Origin: Pyxidicoccus parkwaysis
Lineage (GTDB): Bacteria > Myxococcota > Myxococcia > Myxococcales > Myxococcaceae
DNA: 64,000 nucleotides
Direction: 5' to 3'
NCBI RefSeq assembly: GCF_017301735.1
Contig: NZ_CP071090.1
Coordinates: 6,748,001-6,812,000, forward strand
In this document: in pieces, positions 18,338-27,882 of the stretch
Layout: the number at the start of each line of letters is the position of its first letter
Numbering within the stretch: the first letter of the stretch is position 1
The notes under the pieces: model-generated
Seen by the model: only the letters and a program-made list of their open reading frames with translations
Databases searched by the model: none
What the model was told of the DNA's origin: nothing
Made by a program: the position numbers and the translations under genes

Positions 18338-20812
18338 TCAGTCGTACTTGAGCGCGATGATGGGGTCCACGCGCGAGGCACGCAGCGCGGGGACCCACGT
18401 CGCCACCAGCCCCACGCCCAGCAGCAACATCGGCGCGGCGGAGAAGGCCAGCGGATCCAACGCGCTCACCCCGTGCACCATGCCCTCCACCACGCGCGTC
18501 AGCCCCCACGCGCCGCCCACGCCCAACACCAGGCCCAGGCCCACCGAGCCCAGGCCCTGGACGAGTACCAGCCGCACCACTTCGCCGCGCGATGCGCCGA
18601 GCGCCAGCCGCACGCCCATCTCCCGCGTCCGCTGGCTCACCAGGTATGACAGCACGCCGTAGATGCCCACGGCCGCCAGCACCAGCGCGAGCCCCGCCAT
18701 CAACCCCAGCAGCACCATGTTGAAGCGCTCCGAGCCGAGCGAGCGCTCCACGTAGTCCGCCAGCTTCAGCGTCTCCGTCACCGGCTGCTGCGGGTCCACT
18801 GCCCAGAGCTCGCGCTGCACCGCGGCCACCACCGACGCGTGCGAGCCCCGGGTGCGCACGAGGAGGTTCTGCGGCAGCATGCTCACCAGCATCCGGTTGA
18901 AGTTCGGCGTCATCTGCCCCAACGAGACGTACTGGACGGCGGGCGCGTCCTCCGCCAGCCCGTTCTCCCGCACGTCCCGGACGATGCCCACCACCGTGCG
19001 CGGCACCTCGTCGCGGATGCTCGGCACCGAGGGCGCGTAGCGCACGCGCTGGCCGATGGGGTCCTCGCCCGGCCAGTACTTGCGAGCCGTCGCCTCGTTG
19101 ATGACCACCACCGGCTCGGCGCCCGCCACGTCCGTCTCCGCCAGCAGCCGGCCGCGCACGAGGCTGATACCCAGCGCCTTGAAGTACCCCGGCGTCACCG
19201 GACGGAACTGGCCGCCGCCCAGCCCCGGCCCGTCCATGCGCCCCTCGAACTTGCCCTCAATCGAGAACTGCATGCCGGGCCCCAGGCCCATGGGCAGCGC
19301 CGTCGTGAAGCCCGCCGCCTCCACGCCCGGCAGCGCCGCCACGCGCTCCGTCACCTGCTTCGTGAAGCGCTCCAGCGCGGCGGGCTCGGCGTAGCGCGCC
19401 TCCGGCAGTGACAGCGTCAGCACGTGGACGTCCTCCGGGTCGAACCCCGGCGCCGTGTGGCTCATCGACGCGAAGCCGCGGATGAGCAGCGCCGCGCCCA
19501 CCAGCAGCACCACCGCCAGCGCCACCTGCCCCACCACCAGCAGCCGCCGCGTGCGCCCTCCCGCGCGGCCCGCGGTGGCCCGCTGCGCCCCCTCGCGCAG
19601 GGCCGTCTGCAGGTCCGGGCTCGACGCGTGCCATGCGGGCAGCAGCCCGAACAGCAGGCCCGTCAGCACCGACGCGCCCAACGTGAAGAGCAGCACCACG
19701 CCGTTGACGCCCACCGCCGCGCCGCCCAGCCCACCGTTGCCCGACTCGGCGCCCGCCGCGGGGGCCAGCGACAGGAGCGCCGGCAGCGCCGCCGAGGCCA
19801 TCAGCAACCCGAGCCCACCGCCCGCGAGCGACAGCAACATGCTCTCCGTCAGGAGCTGCCGCACCAGTCGCCCCGGCGCGGCGCCCAGGGCCGCGCGCAC
19901 CACCAGCTCGCGCTGCCGCGCCGCCGCCCGCGCGAGCTGGAGGTTGGCCAGGTTGACGCACGCGATGAGCAGCACCAGGGCCACCGCGCCCAGCAACACC
20001 CAGAGCGCCAGCCGCAAATCCCCCGCGAGGAACACGCGCAGGTCTTCCGCGTGGAAGGCTTCCTTCTCGTCCATGAGGAGCGGCTTCTCCGCGTGCAGGC
20101 GGCTGCTCAACGTCTTCAGGCCCGCGTCCACCGCGTCGAGCGACAGGCCCGGCTTCAGCCGCGCGGTGAGGAAGAGGAAGTTGGCGTTGTCCTCGTTGGT
20201 GAGGTCCAGTTGCAGCGGCACCCAGAGCTGCACGCCCTTCGGGTAGTCGAAGCTCGCGGGCGCCACGCCCACCACCGTGTAGGGCTGGTCATTCATCGTG
20301 AGCGACTTGCCGATGACGTCCGGAGCCCCGCCGAAGCGCCGCTGCCAGAGCCCGTGGCTGATGACCACCGCGAGGCCACCGCCCGGCACGTCCTCCTCCG
20401 GCACGAAGCTTCGCCCCAGCTCCGGCCGCACGCGGAAGGTGTCGAAGAACGTCCGCGTCACGCGCATGCCGGACAGCCGCTCCGGCATTCCGTCCCCCAC
20501 CAGGTTGAAGCCGCTGGGGAGCACCGCGTACGCCGTGACGTGCGTGAAGAGCGAGGACTCGCCGGACAGCAGCGCGTAGTGCGCGATGCTCTGCGACGTG
20601 TTCCTTCCGTCCGGCTCCTTCCGGAAGAGCTGCACCAGTTGCTCCGAGTCCGCGAACGGCAGCGGCTTCAGCAGCACCCCGTGGACGACGCTGAAGATGG
20701 CGGTGTTCGCCCCGATGGCCAGGGCGAGCGTCAACACGGAGACGAGCGTGAAGCCCCGGTTCTTCAAGAGCAGCCGGAGCGAGAAACGGAGGTCATCGGC
20801 CAGGACGGACAC
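18338..20812 (-). CDS. ADOP-type (MacB/FtsX-like) ABC permease, orphan
   Basis: An 824-residue inner-membrane protein of the acidobacterial duplicated orphan permease type. It has two repeats, each a periplasmic MacB_PCD domain followed by an FtsX domain with three helices: TM1 near residues 20-40 (FTLVSVLTLALAIGANTAIFSVVHG), a cluster near 290-410, another near 440-460, and a final set ending SRVDPIIALKYD. The repeated motif RxRELxVRxALGA occurs in both FtsX domains. No ATPase gene adjoins it. The GTG at 20812 follows AAGGGG; the open frame continues to 21055, so the N-terminus is uncertain. Transported substrate unknown. Confidence 0.8.
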   Translation of the reverse strand: MSVLADDLRFSLRLLLKNRGFTLVSVLTLALAIGANTAIFSVVHGVLLKPLPFADSEQLVQLFRKEPDGRNTSQSIAHYALLSGESSLFTHVTAYAVLPSGFNLVGDGMPERLSGMRVTRTFFDTFRVRPELGRSFVPEEDVPGGGLAVVISHGLWQRRFGGAPDVIGKSLTMNDQPYTVVGVAPASFDYPKGVQLWVPLQLDLTNEDNANFLFLTARLKPGLSLDAVDAGLKTLSSRLHAEKPLLMDEKEAFHAEDLRVFLAGDLRLALWVLLGAVALVLLIACVNLANLQLARAAARQRELVVRAALGAAPGRLVRQLLTESMLLSLAGGGLGLLMASAALPALLSLAPAAGAESGNGGLGGAAVGVNGVVLLFTLGASVLTGLLFGLLPAWHASSPDLQTALREGAQRATAGRAGGRTRRLLVVGQVALAVVLLVGAALLIRGFASMSHTAPGFDPEDVHVLTLSLPEARYAEPAALERFTKQVTERVAALPGVEAAGFTTALPMGLGPGMQFSIEGKFEGRMDGPGLGGGQFRPVTPGYFKALGISLVRGRLLAETDVAGAEPVVVINEATARKYWPGEDPIGQRVRYAPSVPSIRDEVPRTVVGIVRDVRENGLAEDAPAVQYVSLGQMTPNFNRMLVSMLPQNLLVRTRGSHASVVAAVQRELWAVDPQQPVTETLKLADYVERSLGSERFNMVLLGLMAGLALVLAAVGIYGVLSYLVSQRTREMGVRLALGASRGEVVRLVLVQGLGSVGLGLVLGVGGAWGLTRVVEGMVHGVSALDPLAFSAAPMLLLGVGLVATWVPALRASRVDPIIALKYD

Positions 20813-21072
20813 GCGGGCACCCCTTGCGGTGACTTCCGTACGCAAGCGCTCCCGCTCCCATTGCACACGTCCCACGCGGCCCGGCTGGGAAGCGACTTCA
20901 CGGGAAGCCAGGGAGAGCCCGGACGGCGCGCGCGTCAAGGCGGTTGCACCCACGGCACGCAATAGTTTCCGCACGGCGAGCAAATAGCACTGCGCTTGCA
21001 CTCCAATCCCAGGCATGCGAGTGGTGCCTCGTTCGGGGCCGCTCGTTGCTGACATTCATTGAAGGAGTCGTC

Positions 21073-21987
21073 GTGCCGTCCCGGCCTTCGCTCGCCCTGT
21101 TTTCCGCGGTCTCGTCTCTCCTGTTGTGCCTTGGCCCCGCCTCCGCGAGGGCGCAGGACTCCAGGCTCCCCACCTTCGACCTCCAGCGGCTCCAGTTGGA
21201 CCCGGCGGCGCTGGGCTCACTGATGGTGGGCACCGGCCGCACGCTGCCGCAGGGCATGCTGCGCTTCGCGGTGCAGGGCCACTACGAGAACCTGCCCTTC
21301 CACTTCCAGACGCGCTGGGAGCCCGGCAACGGCGCCGGCCTCGTGGAGAACCGCTTCACCATGGACGTGACGGCCGCCTACGGCGTGCTGCCCTGGCTCC
21401 AGGTGGCCGCGGAGGTGCCCTACATCGTCAAGCAGGGCGGCAAGCCGCACATGGACGTGGCGCCGCCGGACGGTTCGGGCCTGGCCACACCGTGGGTGGG
21501 CTTGCGCGCGGCGCTCCTGCGCCAGGACTTCGGCTTCCAGGTGGCCGCGGACATGAGCGCCGCCCTTCCGCTGGGCCGCGAGGAGCTGCTCGCGCGCGAC
21601 AAGTACGCGGTCCACCCGCGCCTGCAGCTCGGCTTCCTCGCCGAGGACTGGCAGGTGGGCGGCGAGGCCGGCGTGCTGCTGCGCGAGAAGCGTGATTTGG
21701 GCCCGCTGTCCGGCGACTCGAAGGACGTCATCGGCAACGAGCTGCGCCTGGCGGGCACCGTGACGTCGCGCGCCGGCGAGTCCACGCGCGGCGAGGTGAG
21801 CGTGCTGGTGGGCGTGCCGCTGCAGGGAGGCCGCGTGGGCGCGGAGCTGCTGCTGGCCATCCGCAAGCACGCCCTGTCCTTCATGGACCTCTACGTCATG
21901 GGCGGCCCGGGCGTGGGCGCCGGCGCGGACACGCCGACGTTCCGCTTCGTCGGCGGCGTGTCCTTCGCCACGTCCAAGGTGGACTGA
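21073..21987 (+). CDS. Outer-membrane beta-barrel protein candidate
   Basis: A 304-residue exported protein. The GTG at 21073 follows GAAGGAG at five bases, and a signal peptide ends ARAQD. The rest alternates polar and hydrophobic residues in many short strands separated by Gly/Pro turns. The mature N-terminus (TFDLQRLQLDPAALGSLMVGTGRTLPQGMLRF) resembles the barrel part of myxobacterial OmpA-like proteins, but no C-terminal OmpA peptidoglycan-binding domain is present. Role unknown. Divergent from the permease gene and convergent with the OPT transporter gene. Confidence 0.7.
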   Translation: MPSRPSLALFSAVSSLLLCLGPASARAQDSRLPTFDLQRLQLDPAALGSLMVGTGRTLPQGMLRFAVQGHYENLPFHFQTRWEPGNGAGLVENRFTMDVTAAYGVLPWLQVAAEVPYIVKQGGKPHMDVAPPDGSGLATPWVGLRAALLRQDFGFQVAADMSAALPLGREELLARDKYAVHPRLQLGFLAEDWQVGGEAGVLLREKRDLGPLSGDSKDVIGNELRLAGTVTSRAGESTRGEVSVLVGVPLQGGRVGAELLLAIRKHALSFMDLYVMGGPGVGAGADTPTFRFVGGVSFATSKVD

Positions 21988-22050
21988 GGCTTCACCCCTG
22001 GCGCCCGCCCTCCCCGCGTCGGGACGCGAGGCGGGCGCCGGGCCGGGTGC

Positions 22051-23943
22051 CTACTTCGGCATCCACTTGAAGGCCTTGAGCAGCGCGAGGGCGATGCCCA
22101 GCAGGCTCTCTCCCGCGATGAAGCCCGAGGCCACCGGCAGCGTCGCGTCCTCCGCGAGCTTCGGCATCTTCCGGCGCAGCCCCTCGGCAATCGCCGAGCC
22201 AAGGAAGAAGGCGATGGAGCTGGAGCCCGGAATCACGATGGCCAGCCCGAAGCCCGAGGCGGACGGGATGAAGGGCTTCGCCTTCGCCGGGGCCCACTTC
22301 TCCAGCAGCACCAGGAAGATGCCCAGCAGCGCGCCGCACAGCGCGCCCACGCGGGCCGTCTCCGGTAGCGCGGAGATGCCGGTGGACAAGAGCTTCGACA
22401 CGCCGGCCCACACCATGGACGCGGGCGCGGGAAACTCCTCCGTGCCGAGCACGTCCGCGCTGGGCACCAGGATGTGGAACACGGGCACCACCACCGCCGC
22501 GCCCGCCACCACGCCGAACAACTGCGCGATGAACTGCTGACGCGGGTTGGCGCCCAACAGCCACCCGGACTTCAGGTCCGTCAGCAGGTCCGCCGAGTGC
22601 AACCCCACACCGCCCGTGGCGTTGGCGCTCATCACGTTGGCGGGGATGTTGCCCGGCGCCAGTCCTCCGAAGAGCAGCTGCGTGACGGGGCCCAGCGCCT
22701 TGGTGGGCGTGGTGTCCGTCTCGCCCGTCACGCGGCTGGCGATGACGCCCATCACGACGGCCAGCGGCATGGCCAGCACGCCGGCCCACCACGGAATGTG
22801 GAAGAGGTACGCCATCAGGAAGATGGCGATGGGGCCCAGCACCGCGAAGCCCAGCGGGAACCAGGACGGCGGGCATTCAATGCCGGCCAGCGGGTCCTTC
22901 TCCTCCTGCGCGCCCTTCCCGCCGAAGAGGCCGGACAGCGCCTTGAAGGAGCGCGCCACGCTGCGCCACTGGAAGGCGAAGGACAAGAGGCCCGAGGACA
23001 CCAGCAGCGCCGAGCCCGTCCACACCATCCAGCTGTTGATGGCCTTGTACGTCACCTCGGGGATGGCGCCCTGGGACACCATGGCCGGCGCGAGGAAGCC
23101 GTACGTGAGCACCGCGCCCAGCAGCATGGACCAGCCCGTCTTGAAGCTCACCAGCGCGCCCGCGCCCACCAGCAGCAGGCTGAAGTCGAACGACAGCGAC
23201 CACGCCGAGGCCTTCTTCCCCAGAATCGTGAAGGGCAGGCTCACCTTGTCCGGGAGGTTGGTCAGCCACGTGAAGCGCGCGTCGCGGATGAAGACGAGCG
23301 CCGCGCCCACCAACCCCGACAGCCCCAGCAGGCGCGACTTGCGGCGGGCCACCTCGCCGTGGCCGTGAAGCGCGCGGATGGTCTCCGCGGTGGCCGTGCC
23401 GGTGGGGAACGGCAGCGCCTCGATGTTGATGAGCTGGCGCTTGATGGGGATGGCCGCGAAGACGCCCAGCGCGGAGATGACGGCGAACCATAGCACCAGC
23501 CAGCCGCCCGACGGCAGCGTGCCGGTGAGCATCAGCAGCGCGGGCACCGCCGCCATGTTGCCACCGCCCGTCATGTAGCCGGCGGCCGACGCCACCGAGC
23601 CCATGGCGTTGTTCTCCAGGTCAGTGAACTCCTTGCGCAGGAGCCCCAGCGAGCGCAGCGTGCCGAACACCGCGAAGGCGAGGATGCACGCCGTAATCGT
23701 GACGCCCAGGCTCCAGCCCGTCTTGAGGATGACGAACAGGTTGGACAGACACATCACCGCGCCAATGAGCATGCCCGCGATGACGGCGCGCACGGTGAGC
23801 TGGCGACTGCCGCCCTGGTACACGTGCTCCAGCCAGTAGCGCTCCGGGTCCTGCTCCGCGGACGCCCCCGGCGCGTCGGGAGGCGGGGCGTTCGGATGGA
23901 TGCGCAGCTCGCTCGGGGACGGGGACGGAGAGGAGGAACTCAT
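22051..23943 (-). CDS. OPT family oligopeptide transporter
   Basis: A 630-residue inner-membrane protein of the OPT family, proton-coupled importers of oligopeptides or metal-siderophore chelates. A Pro/Ser-rich cytoplasmic N-terminus leads to about 14-16 transmembrane helices. Family features are GWSLGVTITACILAFAVFG, NNAMGSVASAAGYMTGGGN near residue 115, NIEALPFPTGTATAETI, and SANATGGVGLHSADLLTDLKSGW late in the protein. The ATG at 23943 is chosen because the upstream open frame is compositionally unlike a protein start. Transcribed alone. Substrate cannot be told from sequence. Confidence 0.9.
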   Translation of the reverse strand: MSSSSPSPSPSELRIHPNAPPPDAPGASAEQDPERYWLEHVYQGGSRQLTVRAVIAGMLIGAVMCLSNLFVILKTGWSLGVTITACILAFAVFGTLRSLGLLRKEFTDLENNAMGSVASAAGYMTGGGNMAAVPALLMLTGTLPSGGWLVLWFAVISALGVFAAIPIKRQLINIEALPFPTGTATAETIRALHGHGEVARRKSRLLGLSGLVGAALVFIRDARFTWLTNLPDKVSLPFTILGKKASAWSLSFDFSLLLVGAGALVSFKTGWSMLLGAVLTYGFLAPAMVSQGAIPEVTYKAINSWMVWTGSALLVSSGLLSFAFQWRSVARSFKALSGLFGGKGAQEEKDPLAGIECPPSWFPLGFAVLGPIAIFLMAYLFHIPWWAGVLAMPLAVVMGVIASRVTGETDTTPTKALGPVTQLLFGGLAPGNIPANVMSANATGGVGLHSADLLTDLKSGWLLGANPRQQFIAQLFGVVAGAAVVVPVFHILVPSADVLGTEEFPAPASMVWAGVSKLLSTGISALPETARVGALCGALLGIFLVLLEKWAPAKAKPFIPSASGFGLAIVIPGSSSIAFFLGSAIAEGLRRKMPKLAEDATLPVASGFIAGESLLGIALALLKAFKWMPK

Positions 23944-24054
23944 TGGGGCGGCGACGATAGTGCACCGCCCCCGCCCTCGCGAAATGCTCGTTCCCCTCGG
24001 AGGTGGGGCCCGGAAGCCCCCACCCCACGAGTGGGCGCATTGCGTCAACGGGTG

Positions 24055-24540
24055 TCAGCCGTGGTGGTGTCCACCCTCGCCGTGGACGTGGCCGTGGGTG
24101 AGCTCCTCCTGCGTCGCGGCGCGCACCTCGCGCACGGTGACGTCGAAGTGGAGCGTCTTGCCGGCGAGCGGGTGGTTGAGGTCCACGACGACGGACTCCG
24201 GGTTCACCTCCTTGATTTGCAGGGGGATGTTGCCCTGGTCCGTCTGCGCCATCAGCGACTGGCCGGGCTCCGGGTTGAAGCCGGGGGGCAGCATGTCGCG
24301 CGGCACGGTGCGCACGCCCTCCGGGTCGTGCTCGCCGTAGCCCTGGGCGGGAGCCACCACCACCTTCTTGCTCTCGCCGGTGGACATGCCCTCGAGGGCC
24401 CCCTCCAGGCCGGGGACGATTTGCCGATGCCCGTGGAGGTAGGCGAGCGGCTGGCCGGGCGCGCTCTGGTCGATGACCTGCTCATCCCCCAGGTGCAGCC
24501 GGTACTCCAGCGAGACGACGGAATCCTTGGCGACCCTCAT
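24055..24540 (-). CDS. SlyD-type FKBP peptidyl-prolyl isomerase
   Basis: A 161-residue cytoplasmic FKBP-fold prolyl isomerase and chaperone. The FKBP domain is split by an IF (insert-in-flap) chaperone domain, as in SlyD: VSLEYRLHLGDEQVIDQS, GHRQIVPGLEGALEGMSTGESKKVVVAPAQGYGEHD, then the insert, then VDLNHPLAGKTLHFDVTV. The tail (HGHVHGEGGHHHG) is histidine-rich and should bind nickel or other metals, though it is shorter than in E. coli. AAGGAG precedes the ATG. Confidence 0.92.
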   Translation of the reverse strand: MRVAKDSVVSLEYRLHLGDEQVIDQSAPGQPLAYLHGHRQIVPGLEGALEGMSTGESKKVVVAPAQGYGEHDPEGVRTVPRDMLPPGFNPEPGQSLMAQTDQGNIPLQIKEVNPESVVVDLNHPLAGKTLHFDVTVREVRAATQEELTHGHVHGEGGHHHG

Positions 24541-24668
24541 GCGGGCTCCTTGGCGGGTGCTGCGGGGTGACTGCTGCTACCTACGTCGTGCGAGTTGCGC
24601 ACGCTGCTGGGTCGTGCGCGGACGCGCACGCTGCTCCTGATGAAGGATGCGCCGCGAAATGCCCGGCG

Positions 24669-26006
24669 TCAGGAAGCGGAAGGGTCCGCCGCTTCCTCTC
24701 CTGCCGGGCGGTCGGCCGGTTCTCCGCGCGCCACGTACACGGCGGCGGCGAGGTCTCCCGCGACGTTGAGGGTGGTGCGGCACATGTCCAGGAAGCGGTC
24801 CACGCCGAGGATGAGGCCCAGGCCCTCCACCGGAATCTTGAACATGCCCAGAATCATCGCGATGACGGGGATGGAGCCGGCGGGCACGCCCGCGGTGCCG
24901 ATGCCCGCGAGGATGCAGATGAACATGATGAGCCCCTGGTCCGAGAGGCTGAGCGGCACGCCGTAGACCTGGGCGAGGAAGAGCACCGTGACGCCCTCGA
25001 AGAGCGCGGTGCCGTTCTGGTTCATGGCCGAGCCCGCGGTGAGGACGAAGCGGGACACGTTGCGCGGCAGCTTGAGGTTCTCCTCGGCGACCTTGAGGGC
25101 GGTGGGCAGCGTGGCGCTGGACGAGGCCGTGGAGAAGGCGGTGGCCATCACCAGGCGGATGTCGCGGAAGAACTGGATGGGATTGCGCCCGCCGAGGAAG
25201 CGCACGGAGAGCGAGTAGACGACGAACATGTGGATGCCCAGCGCCAGCAGCACCGTGGCCACGTACGCGGCGAGCTGCGTGAGGATGCCCAGGCCCAGGC
25301 GCGCCGTCATCGCGAACAGGAGCGCGGCCACGCCGAAGGGCGCGAGCCGGAGCACTCCGTCGATGAGCTTCATCATCACGTCGTAGAGGCCCTGGATGAC
25401 GTCCTTCAGCCGCCGCGCGGGCTCGCCCGGGGTGAGCGCCAGGCCCATGCCGAAGATGAGCGAGAAGACGATGAGGCCGATGAAGTCTCCGTCGGACGCG
25501 GCCTTGAGGGGGTTGGTGGGCACCATGGACACGAGCACGGAGCCGAACGACGTGGCCTCCGGCGGCGGGGCCGCCTTCACCTGCTGGGCCCCGCGGGCCA
25601 GGGCGCGCGCCTCGTCGCTGAGGCCCTCGCCGGGCTTCATGACGTTGACCATCAACAGGCCGATGAGCACGGAGATGGCGGAGAAGACGACGGTGTAGCC
25701 CAGCGTGCGCGCGCCCAGGCGGCCCACCTGCTTCAAGTCCAGCTCCGCCACGCCCACGACGAGCGCGGAGAAGAGCATGGGCACCACGAGCATCAGGAGC
25801 AGGCGGATGAAAATCTGCCCCAGGGGGGCGGCGACGTTGTCCACGCTCCACGAGAGCCAGTAGGTGTGCTCGGCGATGGCCTCCGCGCTGATGGGGCCGT
25901 TGCCGCCCACCTTCCCGCGGATGATGCCCTGGGCGACTGCATTGGCGGTGAGGCCCGCCGCCGCGCCGGCGACAATGCCGATGAGCATCTTCTGGTGCGC
26001 CTTCAT
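24669..26006 (-). CDS. Dicarboxylate/amino acid:cation symporter (DAACS family)
   Basis: A 445-residue inner-membrane symporter that imports C4-dicarboxylates, glutamate or related amino acids with protons or sodium. About eight helices plus the two re-entrant hairpins are visible. Key segments are FSTASSSATLPTALKVAEENLKLP (serine-rich hairpin HP1), NQNGTALFEGVTVLFLAQ, and ILAGIGTAGVPAGSIPVI (HP2), all typical. The ATG at 26006 has GGAG upstream. A long periplasmic loop with GEGLSDEARALARGAQQ lies between TM3 and TM4. Substrate not assignable. Confidence 0.9.
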   Translation of the reverse strand: MKAHQKMLIGIVAGAAAGLTANAVAQGIIRGKVGGNGPISAEAIAEHTYWLSWSVDNVAAPLGQIFIRLLLMLVVPMLFSALVVGVAELDLKQVGRLGARTLGYTVVFSAISVLIGLLMVNVMKPGEGLSDEARALARGAQQVKAAPPPEATSFGSVLVSMVPTNPLKAASDGDFIGLIVFSLIFGMGLALTPGEPARRLKDVIQGLYDVMMKLIDGVLRLAPFGVAALLFAMTARLGLGILTQLAAYVATVLLALGIHMFVVYSLSVRFLGGRNPIQFFRDIRLVMATAFSTASSSATLPTALKVAEENLKLPRNVSRFVLTAGSAMNQNGTALFEGVTVLFLAQVYGVPLSLSDQGLIMFICILAGIGTAGVPAGSIPVIAMILGMFKIPVEGLGLILGVDRFLDMCRTTLNVAGDLAAAVYVARGEPADRPAGEEAADPSAS

Positions 26007-26096
26007 CCGGGAGTCTCCGCGCCCTCCTGTCCGGAGGGGAATGGGCCGCGCAGCCTAGCGGCAAAGGAAGGTGGCGCCCACCCTGGCGGTAGGACA

Positions 26097-26750
26097 ATGC
26101 TCACCGGGCCCGTGGAAACCCTCGTCCAGCTCACTGAGAGTGCCCTGCCCGCTCCCCTGTTCCGCCGCCTCTTGCGCGCGGTGGGGGCCCTGGGCACGGA
26201 GCGGTTGCGTCAGACCTACCAGACGACCTTCTGGTACGACTTCGGCCCTCCCGGGAACGTGGTGGAGGAGGTCATCCACACGCTGCGTCCGGAGGTGGCC
26301 GCGAGGCGGCGCATCGCCGGGGTGGAGTGGTGGCTGTCGCGCATGTACCCCACGGACGTGCGCGTGGACTTCCACCAGGACCGGGACGAGAAGCTGGCGC
26401 TGCGCACGGGCGAGCTGGTGCATCCGCGAATCTCTTCGGTGCTGTTCCTCAACCGGGTGCGAGGTGGCGCGCTGGTGGTGACGCGCGAGAAGCCGGACGC
26501 GGAGAATCCCTCGCTGGCGCCGGCGAGGCTGGACACGGCGGACCTGGTGGCGCCGCGTCCGAACCGGCTGGTGCGCTTCGACGGGACGCTGACGCACGGC
26601 GTGCTGGACGCGGAGAACCGCATCCCGGATGGGAAGCTGCCGGGGAGCTCACGGCAGCGACGCACGCTGGTGATGAACTGGTGGGGGCACAGGCCCACGG
26701 AGATTCCGACGTGGGCGGAGACCCGGCTCTACCGGGCGCTGGGGCGCTGA
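26097..26750 (+). CDS. 2OG-Fe(II) oxygenase family protein
   Basis: A 217-residue protein with the double-stranded beta-helix pattern of iron- and 2-oxoglutarate-dependent oxygenases. The metal triad is visible as H93 and D95 in VDFHQDRDE and H167 in LTHGVLD, with an arginine cluster (SRQRRT, about 186-189) placed to bind 2-oxoglutarate. The start ATG has AGGA only two bases away, so it may be further downstream. The open frame extends far upstream, but that part lies antisense to the symporter gene and is not coding. Its 3' end overlaps the convergent methyltransferase gene by 22 bases. Confidence 0.72.
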   Translation: MLTGPVETLVQLTESALPAPLFRRLLRAVGALGTERLRQTYQTTFWYDFGPPGNVVEEVIHTLRPEVAARRRIAGVEWWLSRMYPTDVRVDFHQDRDEKLALRTGELVHPRISSVLFLNRVRGGALVVTREKPDAENPSLAPARLDTADLVAPRPNRLVRFDGTLTHGVLDAENRIPDGKLPGSSRQRRTLVMNWWGHRPTEIPTWAETRLYRALGR

Positions 26751-27511
26751 GCCTCTTCCGCGGCCGTCTCGCGAAGGCGGCGGGTGACGCGCTCGGCCCA
26801 CTCGGGCTCGATTTCGAGGCACGCGGGCCGGCGGCCGAGGCGCAGCGCCGCGGAGGGCATGGAGCCGCTGCCGGCGAACGGATCCAACACCGTGTCACCG
26901 GGACGGCTGTACGCGCGCACGAGCGGCTCGAGGACGGAGAAGGGCTTGTGGTGCGGATGCCCGCCCCAGCGCGCGGCCTCGCCTTCGTCGTCATAGCCAC
27001 CGACGACAGCCCAGACGGTGGGCAGGTCTCCGAGCGCGAGCGGCGGCGCGGGCGTGCGGGCAATGACGAGCGCGACTTCGTAGACGCGCAGGCTCTGCTC
27101 GTTGGCGTTCTTGTCGGTGGTGCGCTTGCCCCAGACGTACTCGCCGCGCAGGTGCGGGTAACCCAGGCCGCGAGCGGCGCTGATGATGGGCTCCTTGCCA
27201 AGCAGGTTGGTCCAGATGATGAGCGGCGCATCCGGAGTGAGGTGCGCGACGGCGCGAGACATCCACGCTTCGGTGAAGGCGCGGTAGTCGCGCACGGTCT
27301 CGAAGCGGACGATGGGGTTCTGGTCGATCTTCTTGTGGGCCCGGGTGTCGCGGAGGTCTCCCCCCTTCCGGCGCCGGGTGAGGAGGCAGTAGGGAGGGTC
27401 CGTGTGCAGCAAAGCCGCGCGAGTGTCACCGAGCGCGGCGCGGTAGCCCTGCGGCTCGCGCGAGTCGGCGTTGATGCAGCGGAGGGAGTCTGCCGGAGGA
27501 AGGGAGGTCAT
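26729..27511 (-). CDS. Orphan DNA methyltransferase (N6-adenine or N4-cytosine)
   Basis: A 260-residue SAM-dependent DNA methyltransferase of beta-type motif order. The catalytic motif DPPY is at residues 38-41, and the SAM-binding motif DPFAGSGS comes later, near residue 210, followed by CLEIEPEWAERVTRRL. No endonuclease gene adjoins it, so it is an orphan, possibly regulatory or a remnant of a restriction system. It lies 37 bases downstream of the Rof-like gene and probably shares its transcript. The ATG at 27511 has only a weak ribosome site. Confidence 0.8.
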   Translation of the reverse strand: MTSLPPADSLRCINADSREPQGYRAALGDTRAALLHTDPPYCLLTRRRKGGDLRDTRAHKKIDQNPIVRFETVRDYRAFTEAWMSRAVAHLTPDAPLIIWTNLLGKEPIISAARGLGYPHLRGEYVWGKRTTDKNANEQSLRVYEVALVIARTPAPPLALGDLPTVWAVVGGYDDEGEAARWGGHPHHKPFSVLEPLVRAYSRPGDTVLDPFAGSGSMPSAALRLGRRPACLEIEPEWAERVTRRLRETAAEEAQRPSAR

Positions 27512-27548
27512 CGTCCGAGGCGGCACCCTACACGGAGGAGCGAGAGGC

Positions 27549-27776
27549 TCAAGTGGACTCGCGAGTCACGGAGAGGATGTCCCCGACGGGCACCCGGGCA
27601 TGCGAGCGGAAGACGGCGAAGTCGTCCCCCTGCTCGGTGACGACATCGGTGACCTGGTCGGTGAAGGACTCGCCGGCGCGAAGCTCCACGGCGACGGGAC
27701 GGCGCCGCAGGACGGCCTCTTCGAGCACGTCGATGAAGTCACAGCGTCCTACGTCGTCCTGGCACATCCGGGCCAT
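27549..27776 (-). CDS. Small Rof-like (Rho-binding antiterminator-like) protein
   Basis: A 75-residue cytoplasmic protein. The layout CQDDVGRCDFIDVLEEAVLRRRPVAVELRAGESF then ...VTEQGDDFAVFRSHARVPVGDILSVTRE resembles the short Sm-like fold of Rof/YaeO, which binds Rho and inhibits termination: a Cys/Asp-containing helix, then a four- to five-strand barrel ending in an I-x-S motif. This is a pattern judgement, not a database result. GGAGGCAGG precedes the ATG. It is the upstream gene of a probable pair with the DNA methyltransferase. Confidence 0.5.
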   Translation of the reverse strand: MARMCQDDVGRCDFIDVLEEAVLRRRPVAVELRAGESFTDQVTDVVTEQGDDFAVFRSHARVPVGDILSVTREST

Positions 27777-27882
27777 GGCTTGCCTGCCTCCTCGCGCCCG
27801 AGCCGGGGCGTGTCCGGGGAATGTAATGGCCGGCTGTCGCGGAGGCTTGGCTACCGTTGGGGCGTGCTCATGGGAGGGCCCG

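Noticed and set aside
19424..20965. Long + strand open frame opposite the ADOP permease
   Set aside because: Gln/Arg/His-rich shadow; the transmembrane and MacB_PCD patterns are on the - strand.
24567..26096. N-terminal extension of the 2OG-Fe(II) oxygenase by 510 codons
   Set aside because: The extension is antisense to the DAACS symporter and has shadow composition; the oxygenase motifs start after 26097.
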